Shown: piece by piece, positions 58,203 to 64,000 of the stretch | How positions within the stretch are numbered: position 1 is the first letter of the stretch | Layout of the letters: every line of letters starts with the position of its first letter | Assembly (NCBI GenBank): GCA_964627605.1 | Contig: CAZVGZ010000008.1 | Coordinates: 1 to 64,000, forward strand | Direction of reading: 5' to 3' | Length of the DNA: 64,000 bases | DNA from: CAZVGZ01 sp964627605 | GTDB taxonomy: Bacteria; Latescibacterota; MWCZ01; CAZVGZ01 | Program-made: the position numbers and the translations under genes | The notes under the pieces: generated by a model | What the model was told of the DNA's origin: nothing | The model's input: the letters and a program-made list of their open reading frames with translations, nothing else | Database searches by the model: none

Positions 58203-58291
58203 TGATCTAATCTCCACTCAGTATGAAGCGAGCGCGGACAGCTGCCTGGCGCACCCTTGAACCATGATTCGGCCGTTCACAACGGACCCAA

Positions 58292-59292
58292 TTACTTCTT
58301 GAAGAACTCTTGACACTCAACCGCAAACAGGTCCCAATGAACTTTTTGATCATTTACCCAGCCAACATCACAGGCTGGCACCCCTCGAATTCGCGCCGGA
58401 CCCAAACCTTCGTCCACGTCTTCCTGCCCCCTCCACTGCTCCGGGAAAGGGTTGTTTCCCGCAGCCAAGGTTACGCCATGTACGTAAACAGCTGCTACGA
58501 TGTAGCCGTCCAACTTCAAACTGATTTGGGTGAGACCTGCATTCCAAATCACCCTCCCCCAACCATCTGAAGGGATTGCTCTGTCGAGCGAGTTTTTGGC
58601 GATCATAAAGAATGTGACGAGTGCTTCCGTACAGTCGCCCAATTTTTCGTCCAGAAACGAATTCCTCACAATAGCTTTGATCTGGCTGCCGTCCAGCACG
58701 TCGGCCTCCCTGAACCGTCTGCGGTCTGAGCCTACCGCCGATTTGGGTTCGCGCAAACCTTTCAGTATACTGCTCTTCATGCTGCTCTTTTTTTGCCTGA
58801 GCGCGTTTTCCTCTCTCTTAGTAGACTCATATTGTCTAATCCCTTCATGTGCATCCTCAAACCAGCCGTCGCCTACTGGGGGTTTCGCTTCGTCAAACCA
58901 TTCATCAAGCAGCGGCAAAAGTTGGTTTGCGTTGTCCAGTTCGAACTTCAAACCGACTTCTTTGTTTATCTTAAGGCCGCCTTTCGTGAAGTTCGCCGAA
59001 GTGATGATGGCAAGGGTGTCGTCAGCGATGTAGACTTTGGCGTGAAGATCGTCGTCGATCACAAACACCTCGGCCCCTGTCGAACAAGGTGTTCAAGAAC
59101 CACGATGCTGCTAGTGCCGTCAATCACGTGTTCGTCTACCGTGAGAATTTTGTAGTCCAATCCCTCACGCAAATTGCCACTAGCTTCGAGCGCCCAATCA
59201 GTGACCCAAGGGCTCACGATAGTGAACGAATGCTCTGCCGCTTCGTGAAGCGACTTTACGGCTTGCTGCAAACGCGGCCCCAAGATTTCCAT
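58292..59292 (-). pseudogene. frameshifted phospholipase-D-like protein
   Basis: The start at 59292 has GAGGAGG upstream. The first frame reads to VVLEHLVRQG and then fails. The second starts AEVFVIDDDLHAKVYIADDTLAIITSANFTKGGL, a single HxK...D phospholipase-D motif; I cite it as LHAKVYI and SANFTKGG. The two join if the run of four G at 59074-59077 were five, so one base is missing. The C-terminal 170 residues are unrecognised. Single-motif relatives dimerise and act as nucleases, phospholipases or restriction-type proteins. A sequencing slip in the G-run is possible. Confidence 0.75.
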
Positions 59293-59323
59293 CGGTAATC
59301 CCTCCTCGGCTCTCACGCAAGTG

Positions 59324-59355
59324 AAAACGAGGCTTCAGATGATCCCGAAGCCCCG
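59324..59355 (-). terminator. intrinsic terminator of cimA
   Basis: A 9-base stem with one G-T pair (arms 59328-59336 and 59347-59355, 10-base loop) is followed by TTTT on the minus strand. It begins 34 bases past the cimA stop codon. Confidence 0.75.
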
Positions 59356-59388
59356 CAGTGATTTATGTGCCTAAGGGCTTTGGCTGCG

Positions 59389-60984
59389 CTATGGCGCAGC
59401 AGCAGGTGCTTGGGCCAGCGTGTCCTTGAGCAGCCGGTAGTTGTAGCTGTCTACGAGCGCTATCCAACTGGCTTCGATAATATCCTCGGCAACGCCGACA
59501 GTGCCCCAAAGGTCGGTTCCGTCAGTGGCTTCGATCCACACGCGGACTTTGGCCTCGGTGCCACTGCCGCCGTTTATGACGCGCACCTTGTAGTCTACCA
59601 GACGAGTTTCGAGCAGCGAGGGATAGGCCTGTTGCAGCGCCAAACGAAGCGCGTTGTCAAGTGCGTTCACAGGACCATCGCCGCCAGCCACTTTGTGGTA
59701 TGTGTCGCCATCGACATCCAGCTTTATGATAGCCTCGATATCAGGCGGCTCGTCGCCCACTTTTCTGTCGATGGTGCGGTAGCTGATGAGGTGAAAATGC
59801 TCCTTGAAGCTCCCCAACGCTTTATGCGCCAGTAGTTCAAACGATCCACCAGCAGCCTCAAACTCATATCCCTCATGCTCCAACTGCTTGATCTGTTCCA
59901 GGAGCGTCCTGACGACTGGGCTTTTCTTGTCGATCCCTGGGACGATCTGCGAGAGCTTCTCGGTGACGGTAGCGCCGCCAGACTGGTCTGACAGGAGGTA
60001 GCGCCTCTCATTGCCCACAGAGTCTGGGGTAACATGTTCATAGCAGCGAGGGTTTTTGAGCATGGCGTCCACATGGGCGCCGCCTTTATGAGCGAAAGCG
60101 GTCTCGCCAACGTATGGCTGACGATGGTCGTGGGGTATATTGGCGACCTCGCTCACAAACCGTGAGGTCTTCATCAACTGCCCCAAACGCTCAGGCCCCA
60201 AACATTTTTTGTCGAGTTTGAGCTCGAGAGCGGGGATAACCGAGCAGAGGTTCGCGTTTCCACACCGCTCCCCAAAGCCGTTGATTACACCCTGAACATG
60301 TGTTGCACCGGCCTCCACCGCAGCAACACTTATTGCGGCAGCCATACCGCCATCATTGTGGGCGTGGATGCCGAACGGGGTACTCAGCCTAGGCGCTACA
60401 TCGCCCATGATCTGTTGCGCTTCTGATACCAGCGTGCCACCGTTGGTGTCGCACAAGACTACGACACCGGCACCGCCGTTGCTGGCTGCTTCCAGGGTTT
60501 TGAGAGCGTATTCGGGGTTGTCTTTGTAGCCATCAAAAAAGTGCTCGGCGTCATAGACAACCTCACGACCCTCTGAAATCAGATAGCGCACCGAATCCTC
60601 GATTAGCGCCAGATTCTCATCCAACGTCGTTTTCAGGACATCGGACACATGGAGGTCCCACGTCTTGCCGAAAATAGTCACTGTTGCCGTTCCAGCATCC
60701 AGCATCGTCTTTAGGATGGGATCGTCTTCGGACCTGTTAGAAGGACGACGGGTGCTTCCGAACGCCGTCAAAATCGCGTTTTGCCACTTCTCTTTCCCTG
60801 CACGCTCGAAAAACGCCTGGTCGGTTGGATTTGTTGGGTTGGGCCAACCGCCTTCGATGTAGTGTACGCCCAGTTCGTCCAGTTCGCGAGCGATGAGTAA
60901 TTTGTCCTCAAGGGAGAATGTTATTCCCTCGGCCTGCGCGCCGTCTCTCAGGGTCGAATCATAGATCTGTACATTATTTGGCAT
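59389..60984 (-). CDS. cimA: (R)-citramalate synthase
   Basis: CimA condenses pyruvate and acetyl-CoA to citramalate, the entry to isoleucine by the pyruvate route. The HMGL-like domain has IYDSTLRDGAQAEGI, YIEGGWPNPTNP, FGIHAHNDGGMA and FGERCGNANLCSV, typical of the CimA rather than the LeuA group. The C-terminal LeuA dimer domain is present (to ~531 residues). AAGGAT nine bases upstream fixes the start; the frame is open to 61176. It is followed by a T-rich terminator. Confidence 0.92.
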   Translation of the reverse strand: MPNNVQIYDSTLRDGAQAEGITFSLEDKLLIARELDELGVHYIEGGWPNPTNPTDQAFFERAGKEKWQNAILTAFGSTRRPSNRSEDDPILKTMLDAGTATVTIFGKTWDLHVSDVLKTTLDENLALIEDSVRYLISEGREVVYDAEHFFDGYKDNPEYALKTLEAASNGGAGVVVLCDTNGGTLVSEAQQIMGDVAPRLSTPFGIHAHNDGGMAAAISVAAVEAGATHVQGVINGFGERCGNANLCSVIPALELKLDKKCLGPERLGQLMKTSRFVSEVANIPHDHRQPYVGETAFAHKGGAHVDAMLKNPRCYEHVTPDSVGNERRYLLSDQSGGATVTEKLSQIVPGIDKKSPVVRTLLEQIKQLEHEGYEFEAAGGSFELLAHKALGSFKEHFHLISYRTIDRKVGDEPPDIEAIIKLDVDGDTYHKVAGGDGPVNALDNALRLALQQAYPSLLETRLVDYKVRVINGGSGTEAKVRVWIEATDGTDLWGTVGVAEDIIEASWIALVDSYNYRLLKDTLAQAPAAAP

Positions 60985-61156
60985 GGGATCTATCCTTGGT
61001 TTGGTATTTCGTGGGTAACGAACGAAACCTGCGTCACCGACGGAATACCACTCGGATGGAAACCGCCGTCCAGCACATCCCATCCACTTTTGAAATCCAT
61101 AATCTGTTTCCCATCGCTGATCCGCTAAACCTGCTGACCAGCAACCTCGGAACCGG

Positions 61157-62719
61157 CTATTCTGGTGAAAACTCAAGCCCTTCTATTGGCACTCCATCAA
61201 GGTCTGTAAACCGCACGTAGAGCGCCCACATCCCAGCCCTGTTGTAGATCTTGCCAACGATTTTCGATTCGCCTTTGGGAAGCGTCACTTCCACCATATC
61301 AGCATCTTCCTCAATTCCCCGTTCGCCTTCGTACCTAAACACCTGCTCGTCGTTGAGACAGATGATCCCGTCATCATCAGTACAGATTCTCATCTGCACG
61401 TGCTGCTCGGTTGGACTGATGACCGTACAGGTCGCATACGCCACAGTGCCGATGGTGTATGAGTGTGAGCCTATCAGCTCTCCGAAGCCTACAACACCGC
61501 CGGTTGATTGGCGTTCTATCCAGTGAATTCGCCCGGTTTTGTTTTCGTAGACAGCCTCCAGGTCGATCCCATCATCAGGTGGGAATGTCGAATCGACCTT
61601 ATTGCCTTCGGTATCCTCAAACGGACCCACAACATGCCATGCAGGTACGTATCCTTCAAGCCTTTTCGGCGACTGCCAATGCCCTGTCGGCTGCCGTCTC
61701 ACTGCGGTCATCTCTGAGTCTTCGTCCCTGACGACCAGACCGCCGGTCTCGCGAATCTCTTTATGAGCCTGTTTGACAACCTCGCCCAGATTCTTGAACT
61801 TCGCCCATCCGTCCTGGCAGAGAAACGATATCAGCCCACATGCTCCCTCTCGAACAAAATCCTCAATCTGCTCACGGACCTGATCGTCTGTGGGCACGCC
61901 TCTCTTTGTGCCCCAATCCTCAGCAAACGTCTGATACACTCCGATGAACTCGATCCCAGGCACAGTTTTACGGGCAGCGCCCAGAAGCGCCTGTGTCCTT
62001 CGGGCGGTGAAAGTGCGGTCGTAGCCCAGTTCGGCGGTCACCGGATACCAGTAGATTAGCATGATGTCGCACACTTCAGAACCGAAGTTGACTATCGAAC
62101 CAGGGCTTCCATATCCTGCGGTTACTGGCCGATCTGGGTCAAGACGTTTTACCGCGCGATATATGCCCCTCAAAGCCGAAATACCGTCTCCAGGACTGTC
62201 GTCGAGGGTGTAGTATCCCCAAAGGTTGAGGGAGTCTTTGACTTGGTTGATGTCTTCCTCACATCCGCCGGGGAAGAACAGTATCATGTTGGCTCTGTGG
62301 GGTGCCGCTGTAGTACCGTCGTACCCACGTGTACAGCCCATAAGAATGCCGTCCGATACCGACTCATATCGAACGAGTTCGTCGTCCAGGGCGATGACAC
62401 CGGATTCAGGTATCTCACCATACGGCTGGTCCGACAGCGGGATGGTGGTCTCATCCGTGGAAAGCGGCGCAGCCAAACGCGGCCTGTTATAGACATGCTT
62501 GGTCATGTGGTAGAGAACTTTGATCCCGTTTTCGTGAAGGTATTTTCCGCTAGCGCTAGTAGGGTCAAGGTCCTCTTTGTCGCCGATGATGATGTTCATC
62601 CCGGCGTCTTTACACGCCGCCAGATCATCGGGTTTTTTCGCCAGATAGGTGCCCAATACAGGGTCGCCATCGACTGTGAACGTTGTGTGCAGCGGTGTGG
62701 TCTTATTGTCTGATGTCAT
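61157..62719 (-). CDS. uncharacterised TIM-barrel glycosidase-like protein with beta-sandwich tail
   Basis: No signal peptide, so cytoplasmic. Residues ~15-330 resemble a glycoside-hydrolase TIM barrel: LGTYLAKKPDDLAACKDAGMN, ILFFPGGCEED, CDIMLIYWYPVT and GVYQTFAEDW. The C-terminal ~150 residues form a beta-sandwich with ICTDDDGIICLNDEQVF and YNRAGMWALYVRFTD, the same module as in the frameshifted lipoprotein at 20.4-21.7 kb. It stands between cimA and the isopropylmalate-dehydrogenase gene on the same strand, so it may be cotranscribed with them. I recognise no named family and can assign no substrate. Confidence 0.65.
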   Translation of the reverse strand: MTSDNKTTPLHTTFTVDGDPVLGTYLAKKPDDLAACKDAGMNIIIGDKEDLDPTSASGKYLHENGIKVLYHMTKHVYNRPRLAAPLSTDETTIPLSDQPYGEIPESGVIALDDELVRYESVSDGILMGCTRGYDGTTAAPHRANMILFFPGGCEEDINQVKDSLNLWGYYTLDDSPGDGISALRGIYRAVKRLDPDRPVTAGYGSPGSIVNFGSEVCDIMLIYWYPVTAELGYDRTFTARRTQALLGAARKTVPGIEFIGVYQTFAEDWGTKRGVPTDDQVREQIEDFVREGACGLISFLCQDGWAKFKNLGEVVKQAHKEIRETGGLVVRDEDSEMTAVRRQPTGHWQSPKRLEGYVPAWHVVGPFEDTEGNKVDSTFPPDDGIDLEAVYENKTGRIHWIERQSTGGVVGFGELIGSHSYTIGTVAYATCTVISPTEQHVQMRICTDDDGIICLNDEQVFRYEGERGIEEDADMVEVTLPKGESKIVGKIYNRAGMWALYVRFTDLDGVPIEGLEFSPE

Positions 62720-62827
62720 GATGTTTCCCGGCGTTTTTTGGTTTTTGTCTCCAAGCGCAAGCTACCGCGTTTCGCGTGCTATGTACTCTGTCTTCTACAC
62801 CAACACGACACGTTATCGACCGCCAAT

Positions 62828-63895
62828 CTAGGCGTCCGCCACAGCCTGTGCCACTAAGTCGCCGACCTCGGATGTCGAGTAGCCCATTCTGCCAGCCTGC
62901 ATGCTCTTTAGCTTAGAGCTGATGACACCCATGATCGCGGTTTCGAGTATCCGTGAACCCTCGTCCTCACCGAGGATTTCGAGCATCATCTGCGCGGCGC
63001 TGATAGCCGCCATCGGGTTGATGACACCCTGGCCGGTGTATTTCGGCGCTGAACCACCGATGGGCTCAAACATCGAGACACCACCCTCATCGGGGTTGAT
63101 GTTTCCACCAGCTGCGATCCCCATACCGCCCTGTATCATCGCTCCCAAGTCGGTGATAATATCGCCGAACATGTTGTCGGTGACGATCACGTCGAACCAT
63201 TCCGGGTTTTTGACCATCCACATGCATATTGCGTCAACATGGGCGTAGTCGCGCTTGATGTCTCTATAGTCAGCCTCGCCTACTTCGTTGAACGCTCTTT
63301 CCCACAGATCAAATGCAAACGTCAGCACGTTGGTTTTGCCACACAGAGTAAGCGTTCTGTCTTTGTCGCGTTTGCGGCAGTAGTCATACGCATAGCGGAT
63401 GCACCGCTCCACACCTTTGCGGGTATTGATGGACGACTGGAGGGCAACCTCGTCCTCAGTGCCCTTTTTCAGGAATCCGCCGCTGCCGGTGTAGAGGCCT
63501 TCTGTATTTTCGCGAACCACCACGAAATCGATCTGCTCAGGTTTTTTGTCTCTTAGCGAGGTCTCCACTCCAGGATAGAGCTTCACCGGACGCAGATTGA
63601 TGTACTGATCCAGCGCGAACCTTAGATGAAGCAGAATCCCTTTTTCCAGTATTCCAGGCTTCACATCTGGGTGCCCAATGGCCCCCAGATAGATGGCATC
63701 AAAGCCGCTCAGTTCGTCAGCAGCAGAGTCCGGCAGCACCTCGCCTGTCGCAAGAAACCGGTCGCCGCCAAAATCGTACTGGTTGGTTTCATAGGTGAAT
63801 CCGATTTTCTTCGCCACCGCCTCAAGGCATTTCAGACCTTCAGCTACCACCTCTGGCCCGGTGCCATCTCCTGGAATTACAGCTATCTTGTGCAA
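62828..63895 (-). CDS. leuB: isocitrate/isopropylmalate dehydrogenase family protein
   Basis: The protein starts with the family's KIAVIPGDGTGPEV and carries VRENTEGLYTGSGG, the catalytic-site Asp region DNMFGDIITDLGA and the GGSAPKYTGQGVINP loop. This supports oxidative decarboxylation of 3-isopropylmalate or, in relatives, 3-methylmalate or tartrate. Because cimA is next to it, it may serve both leucine and isoleucine synthesis. The TTG at 63895 is chosen for its GAGG upstream and the usual N-terminal length; a TTG at 63940 would add 15 residues. The stop is TAG. Confidence 0.85.
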   Translation of the reverse strand: MHKIAVIPGDGTGPEVVAEGLKCLEAVAKKIGFTYETNQYDFGGDRFLATGEVLPDSAADELSGFDAIYLGAIGHPDVKPGILEKGILLHLRFALDQYINLRPVKLYPGVETSLRDKKPEQIDFVVVRENTEGLYTGSGGFLKKGTEDEVALQSSINTRKGVERCIRYAYDYCRKRDKDRTLTLCGKTNVLTFAFDLWERAFNEVGEADYRDIKRDYAHVDAICMWMVKNPEWFDVIVTDNMFGDIITDLGAMIQGGMGIAAGGNINPDEGGVSMFEPIGGSAPKYTGQGVINPMAAISAAQMMLEILGEDEGSRILETAIMGVISSKLKSMQAGRMGYSTSEVGDLVAQAVADA

Positions 63896-64000
63896 CTTTG
63901 ACCTCGCTTCCTCGTCTGTTTTTATTGCGTTGCTGATCAAAGCACCGCGCAGAAGTGCGCGTCCTCAGCGCCGCCATTTATAGCCCTATATTCTCAACCT

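Noticed and set aside
1..64000. tRNA, rRNA, CRISPR, phage or transposon
   Set aside because: I found no tRNA arm structure, no repeat-spacer array, no integrase or transposase motif and no terminal inverted repeats around a gene set.

Overview
The window reads as a chromosome segment of a diderm, free-replicating bacterium of an uncultured, glycan-rich lineage. Candidatus Poribacteria or Latescibacterota-like organisms fit best, but this is inference. The clues are outer-membrane-style cargo proteins with a C-terminal NPFN sorting-type domain, FG-GAP propellers, many lipoproteins, an OPT-type transporter, several uroporphyrinogen-decarboxylase-like (URO-D) proteins, and GxGYxYP, DUF2961 and Gfo/Idh/MocA families. 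There is no phage, insertion sequence, CRISPR array, rRNA or convincing tRNA.

Layout. 0-5 kb: two minus-strand secreted cargo proteins. 5-24 kb: a carbohydrate region with a decayed amidohydrolase, a GxGYxYP protein, a GH36 alpha-galactosidase, a secreted propeller/GH123-like fusion, a decayed URO-D gene, a family III CoA-transferase, a BNR sialidase-like protein, a GH116 glucosylceramidase-like enzyme, a frameshifted lipoprotein, a decayed DUF2961 gene and a Gfo/Idh oxidoreductase. 24-34 kb: a 1900-residue fusion of an inactive-looking M28 peptidase with an FtsX-type permease, an OPT-like transporter and a frameshifted URO-D gene.

34-45.5 kb: a compact minus-strand housekeeping block, many genes overlapping by 1-29 bases. 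In transcription order: NusG-II domain protein, Gx transporter, K+ channel, cyclic-nucleotide-binding protein, SpoIID, two SPOR lipoproteins, EcfT, TruA (two in-frame amber codons), HtrA protease, Psd, PssA, DUF4321 and GatA. It combines envelope remodelling, phospholipid synthesis and an ECF-type uptake module. 45.6-55 kb: PHP protein, SDR, FabI, a sugar-isomerase-like TIM barrel, an intact URO-D-like protein, a lipoprotein and a GH78 rhamnosidase. 55-64 kb: a tiny remnant of a beta-helix protein, an uncharacterised polytopic membrane protein, a 57-residue membrane peptide, an aminotransferase, a frameshifted phospholipase-D-like gene, citramalate synthase, an unnamed TIM-barrel protein and an isopropylmalate-dehydrogenase-like enzyme.

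The strongest whole-window signal is gene decay. About ten loci carry in-frame stops, frameshifts or internal deletions while their remaining reading frames are still recognisable. This suggests ongoing gene loss, as in a host-associated lineage. Single-base frameshifts in short homopolymers could instead be assembly errors, but the internal deletions could not. UGA and UAG both terminate intact genes in the window, so genetic-code reassignment is not needed.
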